Positions 1-8,979 of a DNA stretch of 64,000 nt are shown here, piece by piece. This stretch comes from Cohnella nanjingensis (GTDB lineage: Bacteria > Bacillota > Bacilli > Paenibacillales > Paenibacillaceae): positions 62,001 through 126,000 of the forward strand of contig NZ_JACJVP010000011.1 in the NCBI RefSeq assembly GCF_014212125.1, given 5' to 3'. How positions within the stretch are numbered: the stretch's first letter is position 1; each line of letters opens with the position of its first letter. A program made the position numbers and the translations under genes. The notes under the pieces are model-generated. The model was not told where the DNA came from. It was given only the letters and a program-made list of their open reading frames with translations, and made no database searches.

Positions 1-393
1 GTCCGAGCGCTGGACCTGACGAATAAAGGCAGCGTGTCCTTCCAAGATGTCAAGGCCGGCGCCTGGTATGCCGACGCCGTTGCCGCCGCCGTAGAAGCGG
101 GCATCGTCAAGGGGCAGAACGCTTCGACCTTCGGCTCCCAAGCCCCGATTACGCGCGAAGAGATGGTCACGATGCTGATGCGCGCGTACGAACATCAGAA
201 CGGCAAGCCAGAGGTGGGTACGAGCGTCAAGTTCAAGGACGATGCCAAAATCTCCAAGTGGGCGGCCGCGTCCGTGAAGTCGGCCTCCGCGCTTGGCCTG
301 ATCGGCGGCACCGCGCCGAATACGTTTAATCCGCTCGGCAAAGCTACGCGCGCGGAAGCTGCGCAAGTCGTCTATAATCTGTTGACGAACTAA
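1..393 (+). CDS. C-terminal part of an S-layer homology (SLH) domain protein
   Basis: The reading frame is open from the first base, so the gene begins outside the window and only its end is present. Two SLH repeats are visible: one starting FQDVKAGAWYADAV with the conserved ITREEM element, and one starting FKDDAKISKWA with the ATRAEAAQVVYNLL ending. SLH domains bind pyruvylated secondary wall polymers and hold exoenzymes or S-layer proteins on the Gram-positive surface. The gene ends just after the second repeat, so these are the anchoring repeats of a larger exported protein whose catalytic or structural part cannot be seen. The GTG at 34 is internal, not a start. Confidence 0.9.
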   Translation, partial: VRALDLTNKGSVSFQDVKAGAWYADAVAAAVEAGIVKGQNASTFGSQAPITREEMVTMLMRAYEHQNGKPEVGTSVKFKDDAKISKWAAASVKSASALGLIGGTAPNTFNPLGKATRAEAAQVVYNLLTN

Positions 394-425
394 CCGGATT
401 CGATATCGGCTTCAATTAGCAGGCG

Positions 426-453
426 GGGATGCCATTTTCGCGAATGGCGTCCC
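426..453 (+). terminator. Stem-loop after the SLH gene
   Basis: An 11-bp stem (GGGATGCCATT against AATGGCGTCCC, one G-T pair) with a 6-nt loop lies 33 bases after the SLH stop. There is only a poor T-run after it, so it may be a weak terminator or a processing hairpin. Confidence 0.45.
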
Positions 454-478
454 TGCCGTATTTGCGGGAGGAACCTTC

Positions 479-1636
479 ATGCTTCGCAGTCAAGTCGCAT
501 GGCGCTATGCCTTCTGCCTGTCGGCCGTGCTGGCGCTGCTGCTGATCCCGCCGGGACGGCAAGCGGACGCCCATGCCTACAGCGCGGGCTATACGACGCT
601 TCAATTCACGAAGTCGGGCGTCGAGATGACGTATACGCTGGACGAGCTGTCCGTGATCGAGTTGACCGGGGCCGACGCCGACAAGAACGGCATGCTCGAA
701 CCGGAAGAATTCGCCGCGGCGGAAGATTCGGTTAAGGCGCTGCTGAAGCAACAGATTCGGCTCGCCATCGATCGGAAAGATCAGGAGGCGACCGGAGCGG
801 TCAGCTTGACGCTGGAGCGGCAAGGGAACGCCGCCAAGGCGGTGCTGAAGGCGAATTATCCGCCGGTTTCCGCCTCCCAAACCGTATCGCTGACGGATCA
901 GCTGTATCAGAACGATACGGTCACCAACTACGTCAACCTGGTTACGATTCAGTACGGCAGCCACAAGAGCACTTCGGCTTTGTCCGGCAAGTATCGGGAG
1001 TGGGCGATGCAGATGAGCGCGGACGCCTACGCCGGCTTGCCTTCAGACGCGCAATCGGACGGTCAGCCGCATGATGGCGCGTCCGCGGCCGGCTCGGGCT
1101 GGTATTCCTTCTTCGTCCTCGGCATGAACCACATTTTGACGGGGTACGACCATCTGCTGTTTCTATTCTCGCTGCTCATCGCCAGGCAGAAGTTCAAGCA
1201 ATACGCCGGCATGATCACCGCGTTTACGATCGCGCACAGCATGACGCTCACGCTGACCGTGCTGGGCATCATCCATGTCTCTCCCAGAATCGTCGAACCG
1301 ATGATTGCGCTCAGCATCTGCTTCGTCGCGGTGGACAACGTCGTGCGCAAGCAGGTGAGCCACCGATGGGTGCTGACCTTTCTGTTCGGCTTGATCCACG
1401 GCATGGGCTTCGCCGACATTCTGCAGGAGATGAACATTCCGCGCAGCGAACTGGCGGCGGACCTCATCAGCTTCAACCTCGGCATCGAAGCCGTTCAGGT
1501 GACGCTGGTCGCCGCCATCCTGCCGCTGCTGATGCTGATTCACCGTTGGCGCTTCTCGAGGCGCGCGATCGTGGCGGGATCGTCCTTGGCCTTTCTCCTC
1601 GGCGGCATTTGGCTGGTGGAACGCGTAGCTTTTTAA
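479..1636 (+). CDS. HupE/UreJ-type membrane protein with an extracytoplasmic EF-hand-like loop
   Basis: 385 residues with a GGGAGG ribosome site upstream. An N-terminal signal or anchor segment (about 1-30) is followed by an extracytoplasmic region of roughly 170 residues. A C-terminal membrane domain of about six helices contains GMNHILTGYDHLLFL, LIHGMGFAD and FNLGIE, which are typical of HupE/UreJ_2 proteins. Family members have been linked to nickel or cobalt handling, but many are uncharacterised. Near residues 65-76 the soluble part has DADKNGMLEPEE, which fits a calcium-binding EF-hand loop (D-x-D-x-N-G-x-L-x-x-x-E). The metal transported, if any, cannot be deduced. A good terminator follows, so the gene is probably monocistronic. 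Confidence 0.8.
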   Translation: MLRSQVAWRYAFCLSAVLALLLIPPGRQADAHAYSAGYTTLQFTKSGVEMTYTLDELSVIELTGADADKNGMLEPEEFAAAEDSVKALLKQQIRLAIDRKDQEATGAVSLTLERQGNAAKAVLKANYPPVSASQTVSLTDQLYQNDTVTNYVNLVTIQYGSHKSTSALSGKYREWAMQMSADAYAGLPSDAQSDGQPHDGASAAGSGWYSFFVLGMNHILTGYDHLLFLFSLLIARQKFKQYAGMITAFTIAHSMTLTLTVLGIIHVSPRIVEPMIALSICFVAVDNVVRKQVSHRWVLTFLFGLIHGMGFADILQEMNIPRSELAADLISFNLGIEAVQVTLVAAILPLLMLIHRWRFSRRAIVAGSSLAFLLGGIWLVERVAF

Positions 1637-1655
1637 CGGATAGGATATGAGGAAG

Positions 1656-1690
1656 GCCAGCCGGATCATCCGGCTGGCTCTTCTGCGTTT
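1656..1690 (+). terminator. Intrinsic terminator of the HupE-like gene
   Basis: Perfect 10-bp stem GCCAGCCGGA / TCCGGCTGGC (1656-1665 and 1669-1678) with a 3-nt loop, followed by a T-rich tail. Confidence 0.75.
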
Positions 1691-1734
1691 ATAGCTGCGC
1701 AGCGATCGGCATGATCGGATAACGCAGTCCAGGA

Positions 1735-2556
1735 TTAGGCGTGGAAGAACGAGGCGGGATGATGAAGCCGCCGGTACTCGCCGGGATTGACGCCCATCTG
1801 CCGGCGGAACACGGACGCGAAGTGGTTGTAATTCCGGAAGCCGACGTCCGTCGCGGCCTCCGTCGCCGTTCGTCCGGATAGCTTCATCAGCAAGGCGGCC
1901 TGACGAATCCGCATCTCGTTCAGCGTATCCATCAGCGTCGACCCCGTCTCTTGTTTGAACAGATGGGACAGCCTGGAGGCGGACAGTCCGATCGCCCGGG
2001 CGATCTCCTCGACCCGCAGCGTATCCCCCATATGCCTCGATAAATAATGCAGCGTCTCCTCGACCCGCGGGTCCGCTTTTTTGCGGCTCTGCTCCGCCAT
2101 CAGCAGCAGGACGCCGCGAATCTCGTTCTCGCAGAGCTGCTCCCAGAGCGAGCGCCGTTCCCGCGAATCCTGCAGCACGTTCCGCAGCGCGCGGTAGACC
2201 CGATTCCGAGAGTGCTCATCGCCCAGGGAGATCCGCAGGAGATCGGCATCCGGCACATACTTCGTCTCGGTCAGATACGGGAAATGCGACCAGATGAGGT
2301 TCCACCGGCACTCCGGCGCCGTTCCGTATTGATGGGGCACCCCGCCGCGGAGCAGGCAGACATCGCCTGCCGTGCAGCGCGTCTCGCCGGAAGGCGTGCG
2401 AAAGTAGCCTTCCCCCTCCAGTGTATATACGAGGAGCCAGTCGGCCATCCCTTCCGGACGGTTCGTGACATAGCGGTCGGCTTCGTTGAAGTGGCCGGCG
2501 AAGATCGTACCGTAAGCCGGCGAGGCGTAATGATGCACGCTGTCGTAAGTCACCAA
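1735..2556 (-). CDS. AraC-family transcriptional regulator (cupin plus double HTH)
   Basis: I place the start at the TTG whose codon occupies 2554-2556, because AAAGGAG sits 7 nt before it; the frame is open 40 codons further but no comparable ribosome site supports those codons. The 273-residue product has an N-terminal AraC-binding cupin fold (YGTIFAGHF, then GDVCLLRGGVPHQYG) and a C-terminal pair of helix-turn-helix motifs (VEEIARAIGLSASRLSHLFK and the second-HTH element ATDVGFRNYNHFASVFRR ending NPGEYRR). Such proteins bind a sugar and activate nearby operons. It is transcribed away from the large AraC gene that heads the sugar importer cluster, so it may share control of that cluster. 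Confidence 0.85.
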   Translation of the reverse strand: MVTYDSVHHYASPAYGTIFAGHFNEADRYVTNRPEGMADWLLVYTLEGEGYFRTPSGETRCTAGDVCLLRGGVPHQYGTAPECRWNLIWSHFPYLTETKYVPDADLLRISLGDEHSRNRVYRALRNVLQDSRERRSLWEQLCENEIRGVLLLMAEQSRKKADPRVEETLHYLSRHMGDTLRVEEIARAIGLSASRLSHLFKQETGSTLMDTLNEMRIRQAALLMKLSGRTATEAATDVGFRNYNHFASVFRRQMGVNPGEYRRLHHPASFFHA

Positions 2557-2842
2557 GGACGGACTCCTTTCCGGTACGAATGCCCGGGAGACCCAAGCAC
2601 TCTCGTTCGCTTTCATTATAGCCGAGGCTTCTACGGGAAGAGAAGACGCTAGCGAACGTTCGGGAGCGTACGGCATCGGCTGGGCGAAGGGGATCGAACT
2701 TCAACCAAAATGGAAATACATCCGATAACTGGAGTTGCCATGCGATTTTCTTTTCGAAACCGCAAAAGAAAGGTCGGTTTTCCCATTGTAAGCGGCCGAA
2801 TCGAATTGATAAAATAAGCAGGCGCGAGCAAGTCGCCATATT

Positions 2843-2856
2843 CGTAAACGCTTACA
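2843..2856 (-). promoter_or_regulatory. Candidate cre site (CcpA catabolite repression)
   Basis: Read on the minus strand the site is TGTAAGCGTTTACG, matching 13 of 14 positions of the Bacillus consensus TGWAANCGNTNWCA. It lies between the two divergently transcribed AraC-type genes, 46 bases before the TTG start of the larger one. Position and quality suggest glucose repression of the cluster; binding is inferred. Confidence 0.6.
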
Positions 2857-2901
2857 TCGCGAGACCGGGTGCGGCAGCGTCAATGAATGGAGTGGACGCC
2901 A

Positions 2902-5133
2902 TTGAAAAAAACTTGGTACTACCGCCTTCTGTTTTCCTATATGCCGGTCTTTTTCCTGATGATCTCTTTTTTGTTTTTCATCTTCTTCCAGATCTTATCC
3001 GACCGTGCGCAGCAGGACACGTCCCGGATCTATGCCAGCGTGAACAATCAGATCGTTCAGAGCGTCGAGCAGACGCTCAAATCGATCGATCACCTGATGG
3101 TGACGATGCAGACGCGCAACAATGGGTCGGCCGACTTTAACCTGCTCGATTATTTCGACCAGGAGGGACAGCCGTCCGTCTTCTTTACGCACCAGGCGAC
3201 GCAGGAATTCAACAACATGAAGCAGCTCGGCACGATGATTCACTCGATCTATTTGGTGCGCGACCGGGACGGGTATGTGCTCAGTTCGAATCGGGTATCG
3301 CCGCTCGAGCAATTTCCGGACCGGACCTTTATCGCGGAACTGAAGAAGGGAGGCTCTTACCACTGGACGGACGAACGGTCATTTAAGGAATTTGCGACTT
3401 CGCGGGAGGAGCCCGTCGTCTCGTTGGCCCGCAAATATTTGACCAACCGCGGCGAGAGCGGGCTCATGATCGTCAACGTGCAGGTCAGCGCGCTGGAGCA
3501 GCTCGTCTCGCAGCGGATCGATCGGACGTCCAGCTACGTCACGATTAAGGGCAAAGACGGTCTCCCGCTGCTCCAAGCGAACGAACAGGGTTCGGAGGGG
3601 ACGGCGATCTCGACGATCGTGTCGGATTACACGGGGTGGACGTACGAGAGCGGGCTCGCCAAAGGCAGCGGGTTTTCGACTCTGCGGACGCTGTCCAACA
3701 TCTGGGTGGCGATGGCCATCGGAGTCGCGATTCTGGGGTTGCTGTCCATCGTCTATATGACGCATCGCAACTACAGACCGCTCCGTTCGCTCATCTCGAA
3801 GCTGGACCGGATCTCCAGCGTCCCGCCGGAGAGCGTGGGCGGGGAGGAACGCAACAACGAATTTCATTACATCGAATCGACGTTCGATTCGCTGGTCGAG
3901 CGGTTCAATCTGTTCAAATCCCAATCGGACCTCAACATCGGATATCGCAAAAAGTCGATCTTCCTCGAGGCGATGAGCGGCTCGCGATCGATGGCGGCCG
4001 CAGAATGGAACGCGGAGATGGAGCGGCACGGCTTCTCGGGCGGTTTCCGGCAAGCGGCGGTTGTCGTCGTCTCGATCGACAAGTATTCGGACGTTCTGTC
4101 CCGGTACAAAGAGCAGGACATGATTCTGTTCCGCTTCATCATTCAGAACATGTACGTGGAGCTGGTGCAGAAGTTCGGGCTGCGAAGCTGGAGCGAGTGG
4201 ATGAACGACAAGGAGATGTGCGGCTTCGTGTACGTTCAGGAAGACAATCCGGGCGAGCTGATCCCGTGCATCCAGGAGCTCGCCGACAGCGCCCTGGCTT
4301 GGATTCGGGCGCATCTGCCGTTCACGATCACGTTCGGCATCGGTCCGGCGATCGATTCCGTTCCGCTGCTCAAATCTTCCTACAAGGCGGCCGTGGGCGC
4401 GGTGAACGACCGCGTCGTGCTGGGCAACAACCGGATAATCGGCTACTGGGAGACGGCGGCGGATTCGGTCGAGCTGTACCATTTCCTCGAACAGATCCGC
4501 AGGCTCGTCTACGCTTTCCGCATGATGGAGCCGGAGTGGCGGGCGAAGTATGCCGCGCTGTGCGAACAGCTCAAGCTGAACCGTCCGAAGCGGGACGAGA
4601 TCGTCAACCTGCTCAACTATTTCGCGTTCCATCTGTTCGAGCACATCCGAGGGAATGTGCTGAACGACGAGATGATCGAGACGAACAAGGCGATCATGAA
4701 GGACGTCATCGACCAGTTCGAAACGCTCGAGGACGTGCAAGAAGAGATTCTCGGCATCCTGGAGAAGCTCGAATACGCGCTCATGGAGAAGGCGGGCAAA
4801 GGCGGCGCGGCGGAAATCGCGATTCGAATGCGGCAATATATCGACGAGCATGTCTCGAATCCGGACCTGTCGCTTGTGCACCTCAGCCAGTTGTTCGACA
4901 TTCCGTCCAGAAACGTGAGCTCTCTGTTCAAAGAACAGTTCGACATCAAGTTTATTGATTTTCTGATTCACCGGCGGGTCGAACTGGCCAAAAAAATGCT
5001 GATGGAAACCGATCTCAGCGTCCAGGATGTCGGTCAGCGGGTCGGCTACTTGAACTCGGTCTCCTTCAACCGGGTCTTCAAGAGGGTCGTCGGGATGCCG
5101 CCCGGCGATTACCGCAAGGAGCAGCTCGGTTAA
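2902..5133 (+). CDS. Membrane-anchored AraC-family regulator with extracytoplasmic sensor domain
   Basis: 743 residues from the TTG at 2902, preferred because GGAGTGG ends 6 nt before it; an ATG at 2887 lacks a ribosome site. Two transmembrane segments (about residues 10-30 and 270-295) enclose an extracellular sensor of about 240 residues, probably Cache-like. A long cytoplasmic linker follows, then a C-terminal AraC double HTH (VHLSQLFDIPSRNVSSLFKE and VGQRVGYLNSVSFNRVFKR ending GMPPGDYRK). This architecture is common in Paenibacillaceae beside LplB/YtcP-type importers and presumably senses an external sugar or the loaded binding protein. It sits directly before such an importer and ends with a terminator, so it is its likely activator. 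No phosphorylation domain is evident. Confidence 0.85.
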   Translation: MKKTWYYRLLFSYMPVFFLMISFLFFIFFQILSDRAQQDTSRIYASVNNQIVQSVEQTLKSIDHLMVTMQTRNNGSADFNLLDYFDQEGQPSVFFTHQATQEFNNMKQLGTMIHSIYLVRDRDGYVLSSNRVSPLEQFPDRTFIAELKKGGSYHWTDERSFKEFATSREEPVVSLARKYLTNRGESGLMIVNVQVSALEQLVSQRIDRTSSYVTIKGKDGLPLLQANEQGSEGTAISTIVSDYTGWTYESGLAKGSGFSTLRTLSNIWVAMAIGVAILGLLSIVYMTHRNYRPLRSLISKLDRISSVPPESVGGEERNNEFHYIESTFDSLVERFNLFKSQSDLNIGYRKKSIFLEAMSGSRSMAAAEWNAEMERHGFSGGFRQAAVVVVSIDKYSDVLSRYKEQDMILFRFIIQNMYVELVQKFGLRSWSEWMNDKEMCGFVYVQEDNPGELIPCIQELADSALAWIRAHLPFTITFGIGPAIDSVPLLKSSYKAAVGAVNDRVVLGNNRIIGYWETAADSVELYHFLEQIRRLVYAFRMMEPEWRAKYAALCEQLKLNRPKRDEIVNLLNYFAFHLFEHIRGNVLNDEMIETNKAIMKDVIDQFETLEDVQEEILGILEKLEYALMEKAGKGGAAEIAIRMRQYIDEHVSNPDLSLVHLSQLFDIPSRNVSSLFKEQFDIKFIDFLIHRRVELAKKMLMETDLSVQDVGQRVGYLNSVSFNRVFKRVVGMPPGDYRKEQLG

Positions 5134-5158
5134 GGACGGAAAAAAGTAAACGGCACAG

Positions 5159-5193
5159 TCGGATCGCGCCTTGAAGGCTCGATCCGATTTTTG
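5159..5193 (+). terminator. Intrinsic terminator after the membrane AraC gene
   Basis: TCGGATCG pairs with CGATCCGA around an inner GCCTT-G-AAGGC stem, followed by five T residues. It separates the regulator from the importer operon. Confidence 0.85.
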
Positions 5194-5215
5194 TTAAGCG
5201 CCGGAATCTTGTCAA

Positions 5216-5245
5216 TTGCCCGGCTCGAAGGCCGTGCGGTATAGT
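5216..5245 (+). promoter_or_regulatory. Candidate sigma-A promoter of the first importer operon
   Basis: TTGCCC (5216-5221) and TATAGT (5240-5245) are separated by 18 bases, about 45 bases before the permease start and after the upstream terminator. The -35 element is weak, as expected for an activator-dependent promoter. Confidence 0.45.
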
Positions 5246-5288
5246 GGCCCCATCGCACCACACAGTCAGCCACAGGGAGGTCACACCC

Positions 5289-6260
5289 ATGTCCGATCGT
5301 TCGAATGCGCCGACCGCGGCAGGTATCCGGATTGCATCCCCCGGCCGGGCCATCCGGAGCGGAACGCTGCGGAAGATGCGGCGTCACTGGCAGCTCTACA
5401 TCGTCATCGCGCTGCCGCTGCTCTATTTTCTACTATTCAAGTACGTCCCGATTCTCGGCATCCAGATCGCCTTCAAAGATCTGAACGCGAAGCAAGGCAT
5501 ATGGGGCAGCCCGTGGGCGGGATTCAAACACTTCGAGGCGTTCTTCCACCACCCGAGCTTCTGGACGCTCATCAAAAACACCGTTTTCCTGAGCTTGTAT
5601 TCGCTGGCGGTCGGGTTTCCCGCGCCGATCCTGCTCGCGCTCATGCTGAACGAGCTGAAGAACGGCTTGTTCAAGCGGGCGGTCCAGATGATCACTTACG
5701 CGCCTTACTTCATCTCCACCGTCGTCATGGTATCGATGATTCTGCTGTTCCTGGCGCCTAGAACGGGGGTGATCGACCATATCCGGACCGCGTTCGGCTT
5801 CGGCTCGATCAACTATATCGGCCAAGCGTCCATGTTCTCCTCCATCTTCGTGCTATCCGACGTGTGGCAGTATATGGGCTACAGCGCCATTATCTACATT
5901 GCCGCCTTGGCGGGGGTCAATCCGCAGCTCTACGAGGCGGCCAAGCTGGACGGGGCGAGCCGTTTGCAGAAGATCATCCGCATCGACCTGCCCAGCATCA
6001 TGCCGATCATGGTGCTGCTGCTCGTCCTCAATATGGGCCAGCTGTTGAACATCGGCTTCGAGAAGGTGTACCTGATGCAAAATCCGCTGAACGTAAGCGC
6101 CTCGGAGATCATCTCCACCTACGTATACAAGGTCGGTCTCATTCAAGCCAACTATAGCTTCTCGGCCGCCGTCGGCCTGTTCAATTCGCTCATCAATCTG
6201 GCGTTGATCCTGCTGGCCAACTTCGGCGCGAGACGGATCACGGGATCGGGGTTGTTCTAA
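5289..6260 (+). CDS. Sugar ABC transporter permease, LplB/YteP-like
   Basis: 323 residues; ATG 5289 chosen because AGGGAGG lies 8 nt upstream. The N-terminus is basic and cytoplasmic (about 45 residues), followed by six membrane spans. The MetI-type fold shows in IAFKDLNAKQGIWGSPW, LMLNELKN, and the EAA loop around YEAAKLDGASRLQKIIRIDLP, which docks onto the ATPase. It forms a heterodimer with the next permease. These CUT1-type importers of Paenibacillaceae take up oligosaccharides and usually share one distant MsmX-like ATPase; no ATPase gene is present here. The gap to the next gene is 3 nt. Confidence 0.92.
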   Translation: MSDRSNAPTAAGIRIASPGRAIRSGTLRKMRRHWQLYIVIALPLLYFLLFKYVPILGIQIAFKDLNAKQGIWGSPWAGFKHFEAFFHHPSFWTLIKNTVFLSLYSLAVGFPAPILLALMLNELKNGLFKRAVQMITYAPYFISTVVMVSMILLFLAPRTGVIDHIRTAFGFGSINYIGQASMFSSIFVLSDVWQYMGYSAIIYIAALAGVNPQLYEAAKLDGASRLQKIIRIDLPSIMPIMVLLLVLNMGQLLNIGFEKVYLMQNPLNVSASEIISTYVYKVGLIQANYSFSAAVGLFNSLINLALILLANFGARRITGSGLF

Positions 6261-6263
6261 CGG

Positions 6264-7163
6264 ATGAAGACGATGAAGAAGATCCGCGAACCGCTGTCGG
6301 ACCGGGTATTCCTGGCTTGCATTTACGTCATCCTGTTTGCCATTCTCGTGATCGTGCTCTATCCCCTCGTCTATATCGTCAGCTCCTCGTTCAGCTCCCC
6401 GCAGGCGGTCGTGGCGGGTCGGGTGTGGCTGCTGCCGGTGGAACCGTCGCTCAAGGGCTATACGGCCGTATTGAACAACCCTCGCGTCTGGTCGGGATAC
6501 GGCAATTCGCTGTTCTATATGGCCGCCGGCACCTTCATCAGCGTCTTGCTGACGATCGCGATCGCTTATCCGCTGTCGAAGCGTTCGTTCCACGGCCGAA
6601 CGGTGCTGATGTACCTCCTGATCGTGACGATGATTTTCAGCGGGGGCCTCATTCCCTATTACATGACGGTCAAAAGTCTCGGTCTCATCGATACCCGCTG
6701 GGCGCTGCTGCTTCCGCAGGCGATCGCCGTGTGGCAAGTATTCGTCGCCAAAACGTTTTTCCAGGAGACCATCCCCGAGGAATTGAACGAGGCGGCCGAC
6801 ATCGACGGCTGCAGCGATCTTCGCTTCCTGTGGTCGGTCGTGATCCCGCTGTCCAAGCCGATCGTTGCGGTGTTGGCGCTCATGTACGCCATCGCGGCCT
6901 GGAACGCTTACTTCGACGCCCTGATTTTCCTCAAGAGCGCGAACTTGTATCCGCTTCAGCTTATTCTGCGGGAGATTCTAATCCAGAACTCCGTGGACAA
7001 CTCGATGATGGTCGACGTGCGAACGATGGAAGCCAGACAAGGGATGAAGGATCTGCTGAAGTTCTCGCTGATCGTCGTCTCCAGTCTGCCGGTCCTTCTG
7101 ATATATCCATTCGTTCAGAAGTACTTTGTGAAGGGGGTCATGATCGGTTCGTTAAAGGGCTAG
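6264..7163 (+). CDS. Sugar ABC transporter permease, YtcP-like
   Basis: 299 residues, six membrane spans. The EAA loop reads EELNEAADIDGCSDLRFLW, and the C-terminus YPFVQKYFVKGVMIGSLKG is the signature ending of YtcP-type partners. It starts 3 nt after the LplB-like gene, so the two are almost certainly translationally coupled and form the membrane channel of one importer. Confidence 0.93.
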   Translation: MKTMKKIREPLSDRVFLACIYVILFAILVIVLYPLVYIVSSSFSSPQAVVAGRVWLLPVEPSLKGYTAVLNNPRVWSGYGNSLFYMAAGTFISVLLTIAIAYPLSKRSFHGRTVLMYLLIVTMIFSGGLIPYYMTVKSLGLIDTRWALLLPQAIAVWQVFVAKTFFQETIPEELNEAADIDGCSDLRFLWSVVIPLSKPIVAVLALMYAIAAWNAYFDALIFLKSANLYPLQLILREILIQNSVDNSMMVDVRTMEARQGMKDLLKFSLIVVSSLPVLLIYPFVQKYFVKGVMIGSLKG

Positions 7164-7230
7164 CTTACACCGAACGGGGCGAAAACAAGCCCAGACCGCG
7201 CAACTACAATAAATTCGGAGGGGTGTCCAA

Positions 7231-8895
7231 ATGAGAAAAATAGGGAGAATGACCGCGGGAATCGCGCTGGCCGCCATGCTGCTGCTGAGCGCCTGCTCCA
7301 ACAACGGCAATACGGGGGGAGAGTCCTCGCCGGAAGGAAGCGCATCCGGCGGGGCGACGAAGCAGACGGTCAAGTTAAGCGCCTTCATCAACCAAACGCC
7401 GAACCTGACGACGCTGGCCAATCCGTTCACCAAGCAGGTGGAGGAGAAAACCGGCGTCAAGCTCGACTTCGTCGTGGGTCCGCCTAACGACAATAACGAT
7501 AAGCGCAACGTGCTGCTCGCGAGCGGCGATTACCCGGAAGTGTTTCTGAGCGGGAACTTTACGCCGGCCGAACAGATGAAATACGGCAAGCAGGGCGTGT
7601 TTCTCCCGCTGAACGATCTGATCGACAAGTACGCGCCGAATATCAAGCAAATATTCGCGGACCGTCCGGACATCAAGACCGCGGTTACCGCTTCGGACGG
7701 CAACATCTACGCCATGCCCGAAGTGAACGAATGCTATCACTGCTGGTACGCGCAGAAGATGTGGATCAATCAGAAGTGGCTGGACAAACTGGGGCTCGAG
7801 ATGCCTACGACCACCGAGGAATTCGCAAACGTGCTGAAGGCCTTCAAGACGAAGGACCCGAACGGCAACGGCAAACCGGATGAGGTTCCGCTGAGCGGCG
7901 CGCAGAATACGTGGCACGGCGATATTACCGGCTTCCTCATGAATGCGTTTATTTACAACACGGGCGACGGCCAGTCCTACTCCTATATCCGCGTGAAGAA
8001 CGGCAAAGTAGAGCTGTCCGCGAACCAACCCGAATGGAAGGACGGTCTCGCCTACATGGCCTCGTTGTATAAAGACGGGCTGATCGATCCGCAGGCATTT
8101 ACCCAGAATCAAGAAGGCCTGCAGCAGCTCGGCAACAATCCGGGAGACACGGTGCTCGGCGCGTTCGCCATCGGCCACGTTCAGATGGGGGTGGCGGGGA
8201 CGGACCCGCGCAACCAGGACTATGCGGCCGTACCTCCTTTGAAGGGACCCGGGGGCGTGCAGCTCTCCGGCTTCTACAAGTCGGTCGGCAACCAAGGCCG
8301 GTTTGTCATCACGGATAAAGCTAGCGAGGAGAAACAAATCGCCGCGATTCAATTGCTTGATTACTTGTGGACGCAGGAAGGAACGCTCGGCCAAGTGTTC
8401 GGCGTAGAGGGGAAATCATGGAGCAAGGCGGCTGAAGGCCAGTTGACCGTAAACGGCGTGCAGGCGACTTACCAGGTCGATCCTTCGTACCGTGCCGAGA
8501 CCATCCATTCGGACGGCTGGGATCAGGCGGGACCCGACTTCCGGCCGCGCGACCGCTTCGAGTCGGAAGCCGTCTCCCAAGACGTAGCTTCGCCGGAAGG
8601 CTACGAACTCCGACTGGTTCAAGAAACGAAAAAGTACGACGGGTTGGAGCCCAAAGCGAATGAGATCTTCCCGAACGATATTTTCATCAGCGCCGAGGAT
8701 GGGGAGAAAGCGGCCCAATACAAGGCCACGATCGAAGATTACGTCAAGTCGAACATGCTGCAGTTTATTACCGGCCACAAGGACATCTCCAAAGATTGGG
8801 ACGCCTATGTCCAAGGCTTCGGCAACTTAAAGCTCGATCCCTACCTGCAAATTCTGCAGAAAGCGTACGACGCCGACTTGAACAAAACCAAGTAA
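7231..8895 (+). CDS. Extracellular solute-binding lipoprotein of the sugar importer
   Basis: 554 residues. A basic start and hydrophobic stretch end in lipobox LLSAC, with Cys22 as the lipidation site, so the protein is tethered outside the membrane. Length and features (VEEKTGVKLDF, GDYPEVFLSG, plus a conserved inter-lobe region) match LplA/YtcQ-type binding proteins. It follows the two permeases with a GGAGG ribosome site and is followed by a strong hairpin that probably protects its mRNA. The substrate is unknown; the downstream GH43 enzyme suggests xylo- or arabino-oligosaccharides. Confidence 0.92.
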   Translation: MRKIGRMTAGIALAAMLLLSACSNNGNTGGESSPEGSASGGATKQTVKLSAFINQTPNLTTLANPFTKQVEEKTGVKLDFVVGPPNDNNDKRNVLLASGDYPEVFLSGNFTPAEQMKYGKQGVFLPLNDLIDKYAPNIKQIFADRPDIKTAVTASDGNIYAMPEVNECYHCWYAQKMWINQKWLDKLGLEMPTTTEEFANVLKAFKTKDPNGNGKPDEVPLSGAQNTWHGDITGFLMNAFIYNTGDGQSYSYIRVKNGKVELSANQPEWKDGLAYMASLYKDGLIDPQAFTQNQEGLQQLGNNPGDTVLGAFAIGHVQMGVAGTDPRNQDYAAVPPLKGPGGVQLSGFYKSVGNQGRFVITDKASEEKQIAAIQLLDYLWTQEGTLGQVFGVEGKSWSKAAEGQLTVNGVQATYQVDPSYRAETIHSDGWDQAGPDFRPRDRFESEAVSQDVASPEGYELRLVQETKKYDGLEPKANEIFPNDIFISAEDGEKAAQYKATIEDYVKSNMLQFITGHKDISKDWDAYVQGFGNLKLDPYLQILQKAYDADLNKTK

Positions 8896-8920
8896 CGCAT
8901 AATCGGGATTTCCGCGAACG

Positions 8921-8947
8921 CGGCCTGCGGCCAATCGCCGCAGGCCG
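8921..8947 (+). terminator. Strong hairpin after the binding-protein gene
   Basis: Perfect 11-bp GC-rich stem CGGCCTGCGGC / GCCGCAGGCCG with loop CAATC, followed by only three T. It resembles the partial terminators or RNA-stabilising hairpins that raise expression of a binding protein over downstream genes. Confidence 0.65.
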
Positions 8948-8979
8948 TTTCACCAAACCGGCAAGGATGTGAAGATCAG

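Noticed and set aside
3379..4971. Long open frame on the minus strand opposite the membrane AraC gene
   Set aside because: It mirrors the codon structure of a well-supported plus-strand gene, has a low-complexity Arg/His/Leu-rich sequence and no family motif or ribosome site. Similar long antisense frames across this high-GC window were left out for the same reason.
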